59,540 nt of DNA, taken from NCBI GenBank assembly GCA_964400725.1, contig CAYNVS010000019.1:1-59540 (forward strand), given 5' to 3'. Shown in pieces: positions 27,174 through 35,417 of the stretch. The notes beneath the pieces were generated by a model, which saw only the letters and a list, made by a program, of their open reading frames with translations, was not told the origin of the DNA and made no database searches. The position numbers and the translations under genes were made by a program. Origin of the DNA: CAYNVS01 sp964400725 (GTDB lineage: Bacteria > Myxococcota_A > SURF-8 > CAYNVS01). Each line of letters opens with the position of its first letter. Position 1 is the stretch's first letter.

Positions 27174-29759
27174 ATGAAAACTTTAAAACTTTTGTTGTTG
27201 TTGACCGCGCTGGGCTGTTTGGGCGCATTAATGCTCGTCGGCTGCGGCGGCGCGCCGCTGTCGGAAGACCCGGCGACTAAAATCAAAAATACGTCGCAAA
27301 GCGAGTGCAAACTGGAAGGCGGCGGCGGAACCGAAAAAGCGGATTCCAACGGCGCGGTAACCATTCAAAAGCACCATAATTATATAATACTTTTCCACAC
27401 GGACGTTCTGTGCAATTGCGCCTCGCAGATGGAATTCAAACTTTCTATGGCGGGCAACGAAATAGTTCTGACCGAGTTTGACGCGAACAAAGGAAATCCC
27501 GCGGATTGCGAATGCAAATTCGACCTTTCCGCCACAATTTCCGGCTTAGAGCCTGGCGCGAAATACGCTCTTAAGCTCTTCAACGAAGATCATTCGATTC
27601 TCTTCGCCGACCTTAAATTTACTATGGACGACTGCCCCGACCCCGACTGGCAGTGCCAGACCGCCTCAGACTGCTACAATCTCGATTTGATTAAGCCGGA
27701 ATGTATTGGAGGATTTACCTGCCAATCGCATAAATGCGTATGGGAATGCGGCAACGATCCCTTCAATTGCCGCAGCGACTCCGACTGCCCCGCCGGTTAT
27801 TACTGCGAAATGTACGTTTACGCGACCGACGGCAAAGACGCCAACGGCAACGGCTCCGTCGATCCGGCTCGCCCCGGCGAATACATGGGCATGTGCCAAG
27901 CCATTCCTCAGAACTGCAAATTCGATTCCGACTGCGCGGTCGTTTATTTGAACGGCAACGCAAAAAACGCCGCCGGCGAAGACGCCTCGTCGTGTTTCGG
28001 TTATGCGGTTCCCGCCTGCGTCAACGGCATGTGCGAATACATTTGCAAGAATTACGAATGCAAAATGGACTCCGACTGCCCACCGGGACTGACCTGCTTC
28101 TTCTGGGATTACGCCGACGTTGGAACCTGCCAATTTGACCCGAATAAAGGCTGCCTTTCCAACGCCGACTGCCCTTACGGTCAAGAATGCGTAATAGGCT
28201 GCGATATGGATAAAACCGACCCCAACGGCGGATGCTACGCGGCTCCCTACGGAACCTGCCAGCCTACTCAGCAGAACGACTGCTACTCCGACTACGATTG
28301 CGCCGCCGGTTATCACTGCGAATTTTATTACTACGCCGCCGACGGTTCCGTCGCCGGGAAAGATACATCCGTTTCCGACATGCCTTGCAAAGCGGACGAC
28401 CCGTCGACCGGCTGCGTGCCGCCCAAGAACGGCGTATGCGTCCCCGACTATACCGGCTGCAAATCAGACGCCGAGTGCGGCGCCGGTTACCGCTGCGTAT
28501 TTCCGGTTTACGACTGCGGTTACGACGCTTCCACCGGAAAACCCTACGACGACTGCGTCAGCGGATGGCCTACTTACGGCTATTGCGAGGCTATGTTCTG
28601 TAAATCCGACGCAGAATGTCCGTTCGGCCTTGTTTGCGAAATGCCGATGATTGAAAAGTGCCCGGAAGGAATTCCCTGCAACCCGCCGGATGTATTGGGA
28701 ATTTGCGTAGTCAAGCAACAGAGTTGCAAAACCGACGCAGAGTGCCCCGAAGGCTACTTCTGCGACAACTTTATGACCAATTGCGACTCCAGCGGAGCCA
28801 ACTGCGGAGGCGGCGAGGGAACCTGCGTCGCCCGCCAGACCGGCTGCGTAGACAAATCTTCCTGCCCGGTCGGCAGCGAGTGCGTTCAGTACTGCGGCAA
28901 CGGCTGGTGCAAAGGCGTATGCGAAGCGACCAAATGCGCCTATACCGATCCGGCGACCGGACTGTGCTTCTGCGGCGGATTCGCCGGATTCGCCTGCCCG
29001 CCCTATGAAGAGTGCGTTTACGACGATCCGAACTGCGACCCGGCCAAAGGCGCCGCCGACTGCATGGGTCATTGCTACGCGATAGAACCGATGTGCAAAG
29101 CAGCCAGCGACTGCGACGTAATCAGCGCCCGCCCCGACTGCGAAGGAGCTTGGAGCTGCGACTACGGCAAATGCAACTGGAACTGCTCGACCGACCCGGC
29201 GGAATGCAAAGCCGACTCCGACTGCGCCGGCGGACAGCGCTGCGTAACCCGCTGCGGCAACGGCTGGTGCAAATCCTACTGCGAACCCCAGACCGAACCT
29301 CAGCGCAAGGAAGCCTTCGAGTGCGAAGCGCTTAACCTTATCAAGCCCGACTGCATCGGAGCTTGGAGCTGCGAGAATTATCGGTGCGCTTGGCATTGCG
29401 GCAAAGCGTGCGCGGCCAACGTCGATTGCGGCGCCGACGAAGTCTGCATAAACGGCCTTTGCCAAACTCAAACGACCAAGTGCGATCACATGGACGCCGC
29501 AGGCAACTGCGTATGCGGAGGAATAGCCGGATTCGCCTGCCCGCCCTATGAAGAGTGCGTTTACGACGACCCGAACTGCGACCCTGCCAAAGGCGCCGCC
29601 GACTGCATGGGTCATTGCAAAGCAGTCCCCCAGACTCAAGTATGCAAAATGGATTCCGAATGCCCTAACGGCTTGGTCTGCGTATTCTCCAGCTGGTGCG
29701 GCGTAGGCGCCTGCATGAAGCCCGGCGAAGTTCCCCCTCCGTCTTACGGCTGCGACTAG
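27174..29759 (+). CDS. Large Cys-rich modular lipoprotein
   Basis: The protein has 861 residues. A signal peptide ends in LVGC (Cys24), so it is lipid-anchored. Residues 30-150 form a fibronectin-like or purple-phosphatase-like beta domain. After that come about thirteen short Cys modules of the form C-K-x-D-x-D/E-C-P-x-G-x-x-C, sometimes with long insertions (for example CKTDAECPEGYFC and CKMDSECPNGLVC). Such modules resemble the EB/Dickkopf-like disulfide knots of large exported proteins in Myxococcota relatives. A 35-residue segment around FACPPYEECVYDDPNCDP occurs twice almost unchanged. A strong GAAAGGAG site precedes the ATG and a terminator follows. It is probably a cell-surface adhesion or binding protein, but no ligand is known. 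Confidence 0.8.
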   Translation: MKTLKLLLLLTALGCLGALMLVGCGGAPLSEDPATKIKNTSQSECKLEGGGGTEKADSNGAVTIQKHHNYIILFHTDVLCNCASQMEFKLSMAGNEIVLTEFDANKGNPADCECKFDLSATISGLEPGAKYALKLFNEDHSILFADLKFTMDDCPDPDWQCQTASDCYNLDLIKPECIGGFTCQSHKCVWECGNDPFNCRSDSDCPAGYYCEMYVYATDGKDANGNGSVDPARPGEYMGMCQAIPQNCKFDSDCAVVYLNGNAKNAAGEDASSCFGYAVPACVNGMCEYICKNYECKMDSDCPPGLTCFFWDYADVGTCQFDPNKGCLSNADCPYGQECVIGCDMDKTDPNGGCYAAPYGTCQPTQQNDCYSDYDCAAGYHCEFYYYAADGSVAGKDTSVSDMPCKADDPSTGCVPPKNGVCVPDYTGCKSDAECGAGYRCVFPVYDCGYDASTGKPYDDCVSGWPTYGYCEAMFCKSDAECPFGLVCEMPMIEKCPEGIPCNPPDVLGICVVKQQSCKTDAECPEGYFCDNFMTNCDSSGANCGGGEGTCVARQTGCVDKSSCPVGSECVQYCGNGWCKGVCEATKCAYTDPATGLCFCGGFAGFACPPYEECVYDDPNCDPAKGAADCMGHCYAIEPMCKAASDCDVISARPDCEGAWSCDYGKCNWNCSTDPAECKADSDCAGGQRCVTRCGNGWCKSYCEPQTEPQRKEAFECEALNLIKPDCIGAWSCENYRCAWHCGKACAANVDCGADEVCINGLCQTQTTKCDHMDAAGNCVCGGIAGFACPPYEECVYDDPNCDPAKGAADCMGHCKAVPQTQVCKMDSECPNGLVCVFSSWCGVGACMKPGEVPPPSYGCD
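28971..29075 (+). repeat. 105-bp direct repeat, copy 1 (inside the Cys-rich lipoprotein gene)
   Basis: This 105 bp segment recurs at 29514-29618, exactly 543 bp (181 codons) downstream, with few base differences. Both copies are in frame and encode the CPPYEECVYDD-containing 35-residue unit. Confidence 0.85.
29514..29618 (+). repeat. 105-bp direct repeat, copy 2
   Basis: Second copy of the segment at 28971. The close DNA identity suggests a recent internal duplication or gene conversion. Confidence 0.85.
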
Positions 29760-29784
29760 ACCGTTAAACTTTAAACTCAAGACG

Positions 29785-29816
29785 AAAAGCCTCCGCATTG
29801 CGGGGGCTTTTTTTTA
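29785..29816 (+). terminator. Terminator after the Cys-rich lipoprotein gene
   Basis: A strong GC stem (AAAGCCTCCGC paired with GCGGGGGCTTT) and a 3 nt loop are followed by eight or more T. Confidence 0.85.
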
Positions 29817-29945
29817 TGAAATTAATGAAAAAATCACTAATTACGCGCTTGATTTAAAGACGATAGAAAATAATTTACGTTAAAATGCAAAATTATCTTG
29901 CTTAATTGAAAAGTAAATGCTAACTTTAATTTAGATCATAAGGAA

Positions 29946-29965
29946 TGGTTCCAACGGTAGAACCA
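29946..29965. other. Inverted repeat upstream of the secreted-protein gene
   Basis: TGGTTC and GAACCA, 8 bp apart, lie 32 bp before the ATG at 29997. It may be an operator or a small leader hairpin. Confidence 0.3.
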
Positions 29966-29996
29966 ATTAGGTTTGAAACTTGAAACGGAGGAAAAA

Positions 29997-30545
29997 ATGA
30001 AAAAAGTAACTACGCGGGTACGAAAAAATGTATTCTTATTTGCTGCCGTATTATTCGCCGCAGCAATTATATTAGGCTCTCAGGGGGTAGCCCACGCCAC
30101 AACCAAGTGGTACAAAATCGCTCCAAGTACATGTTCGATATGGAGCTATGGCGAGCTTACCGGAGAAGTCGATAATCTTTCTATGTATGGCGATCTTGGT
30201 TTTTGCGCAAATGTGTGGCCGCGTCAAATCTTTGCAAATTGCGAGTTGCATCTGAACCAAGGCGTTACGATGAACTTATTAAGAGCAAGAGACTTTCAGA
30301 GCGGAGGTATGCCCGTTAATTCCTCTTCTATTATAAGCATATATAGAAGATCATGGGACGGTTCAGGCACAGAATTGGCTACAGTTACGATGACATCCGG
30401 ATATAGTTCTGTCGATGCAAGTTTTTCATCGACAATCAATAACGACGCTTATCAATATGTTGTAATGATAGAATTAGGGTGGGGAAATAATGGCGCAGGA
30501 ACAAGTCCATGGATGGACATGATCGAAATAAGATACGATGAATAA
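29997..30545 (+). CDS. Secreted protein of unknown function
   Basis: The protein has 182 residues from the ATG at 29997, which has CGGAGG 5 bp upstream; an upstream in-frame TTG lacks a ribosome site. A basic N-terminus and a hydrophobic stretch ending VAHA-TTKW form a cleavable signal peptide. The mature part is about 140 residues, rich in Ser, Tyr and Trp, and looks mostly beta. It has three cysteines (TCSIW, GFCANVW, NCELHL). I do not recognise the family. The stop is 12 bp before the antistasin-like repeat gene, so the two are probably made together. The base composition is slightly more AT-rich than that of the neighbours. Confidence 0.7.
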   Translation: MKKVTTRVRKNVFLFAAVLFAAAIILGSQGVAHATTKWYKIAPSTCSIWSYGELTGEVDNLSMYGDLGFCANVWPRQIFANCELHLNQGVTMNLLRARDFQSGGMPVNSSSIISIYRRSWDGSGTELATVTMTSGYSSVDASFSSTINNDAYQYVVMIELGWGNNGAGTSPWMDMIEIRYDE

Positions 30546-30557
30546 AAGAGGTTTAAA

Positions 30558-31373
30558 ATGAAAACTCGAAATAACATAGTGTTTTTTGCGGGGGTTGTTT
30601 TACTTGTATCCTTTTTTTCATTTAATTGCGCCGGTGAAAAAAATTCCAATACGCCGTCCAAGCAAAATTTATATGAAACCGATTCGGATGGCGAAGACGC
30701 AGTCAATTGTAATCTGGCCCAATGGGCTGCAAATTGCAAAATAGGCTGCCCGTATGGGTATAATAACGACGCAAACGGCTGCCCCGTTTGCGAATGCCGC
30801 AGTAATCCCATCAATCCATATAATTGCACAATACCGACATGCGCTAAAAAATGCGAAGGTTATAAAATTGTGGACAGGTGCATGATTTGCGAGTGCGGCG
30901 GAGGCGGCGACGTTGACGTTCAGCAGGAAGAGGTTGATTGCAATATTGCAGGGTTTAACGCAAGCTGCAAAATAGGCTGCCCGTATGGGTATAACAACGA
31001 CGCAAACGGCTGCCCCGTCTGCGAATGCCGCAGTAATCCCATTAATCCGTTCAATTGCAATATTCCTACGTGCGAAACGCGCTGCGAAGGTTATAAAATT
31101 GTGGACAGGTGCATGACTTGCGAGTGCGGCGGAGGCGGCGACGTTGACGTTCAGCAGGAAGAACCGGAGTGTAACATTGCCGACTTTAAGACCAATTGCG
31201 CAATAGGCTGTCCATACGGCTACAACAACGACTCGAACGGTTGCCCCGTTTGCGAATGCCGCAGTAACCCGAGCAATCCGTTCAATTGCAATATTCCTAC
31301 ATGCGAAACGCGCTGCGAAAATTACAAAATCGTGGACAGGTGCATGACTTGCGAGTGCGGCGCGGCAAAATAA
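30558..31373 (+). CDS. Exported protein with three antistasin-like Cys repeats
   Basis: The protein has 271 residues, with GAGG before the ATG. The N-terminal signal ends near FSFNC (Cys24). Asn before the Cys is not a standard lipobox residue, so lipidation is uncertain. After an acidic linker come three nearly identical 77-residue units. Each has CxIGCPYGYNND-x-NGCPVCEC, the C-x-x-C-x-x-G-x-x-x-x-x-x-x-G-C-x-x-C-x-C layout of antistasin-type protease inhibitors. A second Cys subunit (IPTC...CEGYKIVDRC...CEC) follows, and the units are joined by GGGGDVDVQQEE linkers. Antistasin domains inhibit serine proteases in animals. The role here is unproven. A terminator follows. Confidence 0.72.
   Translation: MKTRNNIVFFAGVVLLVSFFSFNCAGEKNSNTPSKQNLYETDSDGEDAVNCNLAQWAANCKIGCPYGYNNDANGCPVCECRSNPINPYNCTIPTCAKKCEGYKIVDRCMICECGGGGDVDVQQEEVDCNIAGFNASCKIGCPYGYNNDANGCPVCECRSNPINPFNCNIPTCETRCEGYKIVDRCMTCECGGGGDVDVQQEEPECNIADFKTNCAIGCPYGYNNDSNGCPVCECRSNPSNPFNCNIPTCETRCENYKIVDRCMTCECGAAK
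30705..31373 (+). repeat. Three tandem 231-bp repeats
   Basis: Matching bases (the TGC codon before the IGCPYG motif) lie at 30735, 30966 and 31197, giving an exact 231 bp period (77 codons). Copies 1 and 2 are closer to each other in the first half, and copies 2 and 3 in the second half. Confidence 0.85.
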
Positions 31374-31399
31374 ACCCGACATAAAACATCTCATTGTGA

Positions 31400-31428
31400 A
31401 AAAGCTCCCATATTCGGGGGCTTTTTTT
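31400..31428 (+). terminator. Terminator after the antistasin-like gene
   Basis: Stem AAAGCTCCC with GGGGGCTTT, followed by a run of T. Confidence 0.8.
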
Positions 31429-31440
31429 TGACGCATTAAT

Positions 31441-31469
31441 TTGACACACCGCGTAAATATTTCTACTAT
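31441..31469 (+). promoter_or_regulatory. Promoter of the hydrolase-acyltransferase operon
   Basis: TTGACA (31441-31446), exactly 17 bp, and TACTAT (31464-31469), 47 bp before the ATG at 31517. Confidence 0.65.
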
Positions 31470-31516
31470 TTCATTCTAACAGGGGTAAAAACGTCATTTA
31501 TAAAAGGAGCAAAACC

Positions 31517-32257
31517 ATGACGCATAAAGAAATAATCAGCAGAGTCAAAAAAGTTCCGTCTTTTCTGGTCGGGTCTTACAAGCAGTCCAAAGCGGCGATG
31601 GAAAAGCCGGTCAACCTGAAGTTGGAAGACAAGCGCGAAACGATTATCATGGTGCCGGGCGCCTTCTGCACTTCGAGCGTTATGAATCCGCTCGCGCAGA
31701 AACTCTCCGATATGGGCTTCAACGTAGTTCTGCCGCCGGTGTTCCCGTATTATCTTGGGCCGGTAGCCAACCTCTGCCCGCTTGAGCAGGCCGCAAGGAC
31801 ATTCCTTAAGTTTGTAGAGCGTTTCTCGAAAGAGAACAACATTCAAAAGTATTGGATAGTCGGCCATTCCAACGGCGGACTTATTACGCTTCTCGCGCTT
31901 GATATAGCCGAAAAAGAAGGAAACGCGAACTTTGTCAAATCGGTGAAGGGGGTAATAACGATGGCGACGCCGTATAAAGGCACCGACATCGCCGTTCTTA
32001 TGCAGCATATAATTCCGGTTTGCAAAGACATTACGCCTACCGCATCCATTCTCGACCGCATTCACGCGAAGAAAGGTTTCGTCAAGCTGGCAATACAGGC
32101 GGGAGGAGATTTTCTCGTCCCGTTCGACAGCCAGTATTTGGACGGAATGAAAACTCTCGTAATGGACGGCTTCCAACACATGGACTTTTACGTCGGCGGA
32201 GAGCCGAAAGTTAATTTAACCGCGAACGCCTTAAAGGAGTGCATAAATGGAAATTAA
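31517..32257 (+). CDS. Alpha/beta hydrolase (lipase/esterase-like)
   Basis: The protein has 246 residues, with AAAGGAG before the ATG. The fold starts at IIMVPGAFCTSS, where the oxyanion region lies, and the nucleophile elbow is VGHSNGGL with the catalytic Ser. A candidate Asp is in FDSQYLDGMKT and the His in FQHMDFY. These are typical of lipases, esterases and acyltransferases. It has no signal peptide, so it is cytoplasmic. Its 3' end overlaps the acyltransferase gene by 11 bp, so the two are translationally coupled. Together they suggest turnover or remodelling of lipids, but the substrate is not readable. Confidence 0.83.
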   Translation: MTHKEIISRVKKVPSFLVGSYKQSKAAMEKPVNLKLEDKRETIIMVPGAFCTSSVMNPLAQKLSDMGFNVVLPPVFPYYLGPVANLCPLEQAARTFLKFVERFSKENNIQKYWIVGHSNGGLITLLALDIAEKEGNANFVKSVKGVITMATPYKGTDIAVLMQHIIPVCKDITPTASILDRIHAKKGFVKLAIQAGGDFLVPFDSQYLDGMKTLVMDGFQHMDFYVGGEPKVNLTANALKECINGN

Positions 32258-33104
32258 ACTTAGCAAAGAATTGATGAAGCGCATTGCCACCGCGAACGCC
32301 GACCCCGACGTCGTCGGTCAAGTCGATTTCGAGATGATAGCGGAGCTTTTGCCGATTATCCGCAAAATGGGCGATTTGTATTTCCGCAGCGCGGTGCGCG
32401 GGATAGAAAACATCCCCGACGGCCCGGCGCTCATCGTCGGCAACCACAACGCCGGCATCACTTTCATGGAGCCGTTTCTATTTGCGGCGGAATACTACAC
32501 TAGGAAGGGTTTGAAAGACCCGCTATACTTCATCGCCCACGACGCGATGGTGTCTATTCCCGTGCTTAAAAACCTGCTTATCATGGGCGGCTCGGTGAGA
32601 GGAAACTACGAAAATTCTCACAAAGTTCTAAGCGGCGGCAACAAGCTGGTCGTTTTCCCCGGCGGAAACCACGAAGCTTTCCGCCCCTACAAAGACCGCT
32701 ATAAAATTGACTTCGGCGGCCACAAAGGTTTCGCGAAGGTAGCTATTCAGGAAAACGTCCCCATCGTGCCTCACGTCAACGTCGGCGGACACGAGACTTT
32801 CTTCGTTCTTACTCCGGGAACAAAGCTCGCCAAGATTTTCAAAGTCGATAAAATCTTCCGCAGCAAGACTTGCGCGATTTCCATAGCCCTGCCGTGGGGC
32901 GTTTCCTTCGGCCCCATCTTCCATCTTCCGCTGCCCGCGAAACTGGAAATTGAAATCGGCAAACCGATTTACCCGGCGGAGGTTACCAAGGGAATCAAAG
33001 GCGAAGAAGCCAAAGTCGATAAGCTCTATGAAGTCGTTACCGCCAAAATGCAGGAAATGATGACGGAAGTCTCTTCCCGCAGAAAGTATCCGATTATCGG
33101 ATAA
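32247..33104 (+). CDS. PlsC/DGAT-like lysophospholipid acyltransferase
   Basis: The protein has 285 residues. The acyltransferase blocks are GPALIVGNHNAGITFMEP (block I), VRGNYENSH (block II), VVFPGGNHEAFRP (block III) and VPIVPHVNVGG (block IV). In PlsC the first block is NHx4D. Here an acid, Glu, comes eight residues after the His, as in TMEM68/DGAT2-like relatives, so this branch is likelier than AGPAT proper. The reaction would move an acyl chain from acyl-CoA or acyl-ACP to a lyso-lipid, glycerolipid or alcohol. It is coupled to the upstream hydrolase and followed by a terminator. No clear membrane helix is seen, so it is probably peripheral. Confidence 0.82.
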   Translation: MEIKLSKELMKRIATANADPDVVGQVDFEMIAELLPIIRKMGDLYFRSAVRGIENIPDGPALIVGNHNAGITFMEPFLFAAEYYTRKGLKDPLYFIAHDAMVSIPVLKNLLIMGGSVRGNYENSHKVLSGGNKLVVFPGGNHEAFRPYKDRYKIDFGGHKGFAKVAIQENVPIVPHVNVGGHETFFVLTPGTKLAKIFKVDKIFRSKTCAISIALPWGVSFGPIFHLPLPAKLEIEIGKPIYPAEVTKGIKGEEAKVDKLYEVVTAKMQEMMTEVSSRRKYPIIG

Positions 33105-33124
33105 TCGTCGCTCGGTTGAAATTC

Positions 33125-33156
33125 AACCCGCGGATTGAATAAATTCGCGGGTTTTT
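33125..33156 (+). terminator. Terminator after the acyltransferase gene
   Basis: Stem AACCCGCG paired with CGCGGGTT, extendable through GATT/AATT, followed by a T run. Confidence 0.8.
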
Positions 33157-33224
33157 TATTATGGATTTTTTGCTCGCAATGGGTTATTGTGTTTTGAAAT
33201 AACTTTTTTCGACTTTAGAACGAA

Positions 33225-34118
33225 ATGAAATTTAAACTTGCGGCAATTTTAACGGCGGTAACAGCCGCGCTTGCGGTCGGCGCGCCGCTTTGGGCGGCGG
33301 AAGAGGCGGCATCGTTTTACGCTTGGCAGTCCGGCTTGAACGGCAGACCATCGTTTGGCGCGGGAAGGCTCGGTTTGGAGCTTAACTTCGGCAAAACGGC
33401 TTCGTCGCCTTCGATAAATTGGCATTCTGCGGTAATACGCCTTTCGCTTCCAATAGTAAACCGCCTCAGAATCGACGCCGCGATGCCTTTCTTCGGCTAC
33501 AAAGGAGAGATAGGAGAAGACAATTTCATTCGCGGAAACATCAAAGCGACGGCGGCGTTCGAGTTTTATCAATCCAGCCGTTGGCTGCTTTATTTAGAAG
33601 GTTCGGTTTACTTTCCGACCTTCGAGGATTCCGGCGGCGGCGGGTTGTTTTACCCCATTGATTTACGGCAAAGCGCCCTTTCGCATCTTTTATGCGAGCC
33701 GGGGTTCGGGTTCGGAAAATTTTACTCGATTCAAGCGGCGGTCGGCGGACGTTATATTTTTTCGGATTTGCTGATTTCTTTGCGAATCGGAAACGAGACG
33801 CTGCCCGAAAGAGGAGAATCGGCCGCGATACTTGAAGCCGAGGTTCTTTACGACGTGTACGCCGGTCTTATGTTTGGAGCTCATTGGGCAAGTCTATTCG
33901 ACCTAAAAGGAGACGCATCCTATACGAAACATTTTTTGGGCTATCTTCGCGACTGGGACGCGGCGATAGACAAAGCGCTTCACAAAATTTCCTTCGAGGC
34001 CGAGTACGTCGGCAAAACCGGCAAAATCGGTTTGAACTTCAACGTGCCGGTCGGAGCCTCGTACAGAGAAATTCATTCGTGGTTCATGTCTGTAAACGGC
34101 GCCGTTTGGCTGCCTTAA
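33225..34118 (+). CDS. Putative outer-membrane beta-barrel protein
   Basis: The protein has 297 residues with a cleavable signal peptide (MKFKLAAILTAVTAALAVGA, cut near WAA-EE). The mature protein shows many alternating amphipathic strands rich in aromatic residues and Gly (FGAGRLGLELNF, AVIRLSLPIVNRLRIDAAMPFFGY, GYLRDWDAA), and strands of about 10 residues are separated by turns. It ends with an aromatic-rich strand (SWFMSVNGAVWLP), but not the canonical terminal Phe. I recognise no named family. No strong ribosome site precedes the ATG. It is followed by the AttH-like gene behind that gene's own promoter. Confidence 0.6.
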   Translation: MKFKLAAILTAVTAALAVGAPLWAAEEAASFYAWQSGLNGRPSFGAGRLGLELNFGKTASSPSINWHSAVIRLSLPIVNRLRIDAAMPFFGYKGEIGEDNFIRGNIKATAAFEFYQSSRWLLYLEGSVYFPTFEDSGGGGLFYPIDLRQSALSHLLCEPGFGFGKFYSIQAAVGGRYIFSDLLISLRIGNETLPERGESAAILEAEVLYDVYAGLMFGAHWASLFDLKGDASYTKHFLGYLRDWDAAIDKALHKISFEAEYVGKTGKIGLNFNVPVGASYREIHSWFMSVNGAVWLP

Positions 34119-34126
34119 AATTACGA

Positions 34127-34155
34127 TTGCGCATCGCGTAGTAATTTAGTATCAT
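34127..34155 (+). promoter_or_regulatory. Candidate promoter of the AttH-like gene
   Basis: TTGCGC (34127-34132), 17 bp and TATCAT (34150-34155), about 58 bp before the start at 34213. Confidence 0.45.
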
Positions 34156-34212
34156 ACATTTTAATAACCGCGCCGACGCGCTTCTTTGAAATTTATTACC
34201 ATGAGGTTATTT

Positions 34213-35301
34213 ATGAAAAAAGTTATTATAACTATTATAGCCATATTGTCGATAGCTATAACCGCCTACGCGGCGGAGCCCTTCTTCGGATTTGAAGGTT
34301 CCGGCTCTACTAAAATTTCTCCCGAATTTCAGGCGTGGCACACGCAGTTCGAGAAAAACGGCGATTACGGCGAATCGTGGTTCTTCCTTTCGCAGTCCGA
34401 CGACGGCGGAGTATTGTTTGCGATGGTTTCGATTACCAATCTTTCGCTCGGCACTTTCGACGGCAGCATCGACCTTCAGTATTACGGCGCCGACGGCAAG
34501 AAGGCGGAGTATCACAAAGAGACCAAGCGCGACGCCGTAAAGGCGTCAACGACCGAAATGGATGTAACGGTCGGCAAGGCGCGCGCGTGGGGCGGCGGAA
34601 GCTCGTATCATTTCTCTCTCAACGACGGCGTAAACGTCAAACTGGATATTGAAAACGTTATGCCGAGTTACATTTTCGGCGACGGTAAAGTTAAATTTTT
34701 TGAGGACAAACGCGCGGAATGGACGATTGGCATGAACACGGTTAAGGGCAAGGCGAGCGGCAGCATTACGGCCAACGGCAAAACCTACGACCTCGCCGGA
34801 AACGCCTACCACGACCACGGCTGGGCGACGATTAAGCTGCCGGACGCGGTGCAGAAGTGGTTCAGCCTGCGCCTTTACACCGACAAATATGCAATCGTGA
34901 TGCACGATCAGTATTTGACTAAAAAGTTCGGTTCGCAGCACAACAAGTTCGGCGTTTTGGGAGTGGACAATAAAATCGTCGGCGGATTTAAAAACTTCAC
35001 GTTCGCCCCAAAAGAGCCGCGTAAAATTAAGGAAGGCGGCTACAACGTTCCCTCAGCGTTCGACGTCAGCTTTAAAGTCGGCGACTATGAAGTAAAAGGA
35101 AGCCTATCAGAGAAGAAATTCCTCGGTTCGGTGGATATTCTCGGTCAGGTCAGCTGGCCGATACGCATGGTCATCAAGGCGTTTTACTCCAACCCGTACA
35201 TGTACCGCTGGCAGTGCCAATACGAGCTCGACGTAACGGATAAAACAGGCGCTACCGAGCATATCAGCGGCGTGGGCGTCGTGGAAACGAACTTCTTTTA
35301 A
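34213..35301 (+). CDS. Secreted AttH/Svf1-like lipocalin-fold protein
   Basis: The protein has 362 residues from the ATG at 34213, which is preceded by GAGG at good spacing; upstream in-frame ATG and TTG codons are less likely. A cleavable signal peptide ends ITAYAA. The mature chain shows a double lipocalin-like beta layout. The motif GNAYHDHGWATIKLP matches the HDH-x-W signature of AttH/CrtC/Svf1 hydroxysteroid- or carotenoid-hydratase-like proteins, with WFSLRLYTDKYAIVMHDQYL after it. The family includes carotenoid 1,2-hydratase (CrtC) and lipid-handling proteins. Here it is exported, so a periplasmic lipid or hydrocarbon ligand is plausible. It lies next to genes for lipid handling. Confidence 0.75.
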   Translation: MKKVIITIIAILSIAITAYAAEPFFGFEGSGSTKISPEFQAWHTQFEKNGDYGESWFFLSQSDDGGVLFAMVSITNLSLGTFDGSIDLQYYGADGKKAEYHKETKRDAVKASTTEMDVTVGKARAWGGGSSYHFSLNDGVNVKLDIENVMPSYIFGDGKVKFFEDKRAEWTIGMNTVKGKASGSITANGKTYDLAGNAYHDHGWATIKLPDAVQKWFSLRLYTDKYAIVMHDQYLTKKFGSQHNKFGVLGVDNKIVGGFKNFTFAPKEPRKIKEGGYNVPSAFDVSFKVGDYEVKGSLSEKKFLGSVDILGQVSWPIRMVIKAFYSNPYMYRWQCQYELDVTDKTGATEHISGVGVVETNFF

Positions 35302-35417
35302 CAAACTAAGCGCGCGCCCTTCAAGACGGCCTTCGGCCTGCTCTGGGACGCGGTAACCATGATTTTCTTGTCGGGGGACAATGGATACAAAATAAGGAAG
35401 ACAAAAGGTTATTCCTT

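Noticed and set aside
28464..29798. Long minus-strand open frame (444 codons) opposite the Cys-rich lipoprotein gene
   Set aside because: The plus frame has a signal peptide, lipobox, ribosome site, terminator and regular Cys modules. The minus frame lacks stops because of the plus-strand codon choice (TGC, GAC, GGC) and has no ribosome site.
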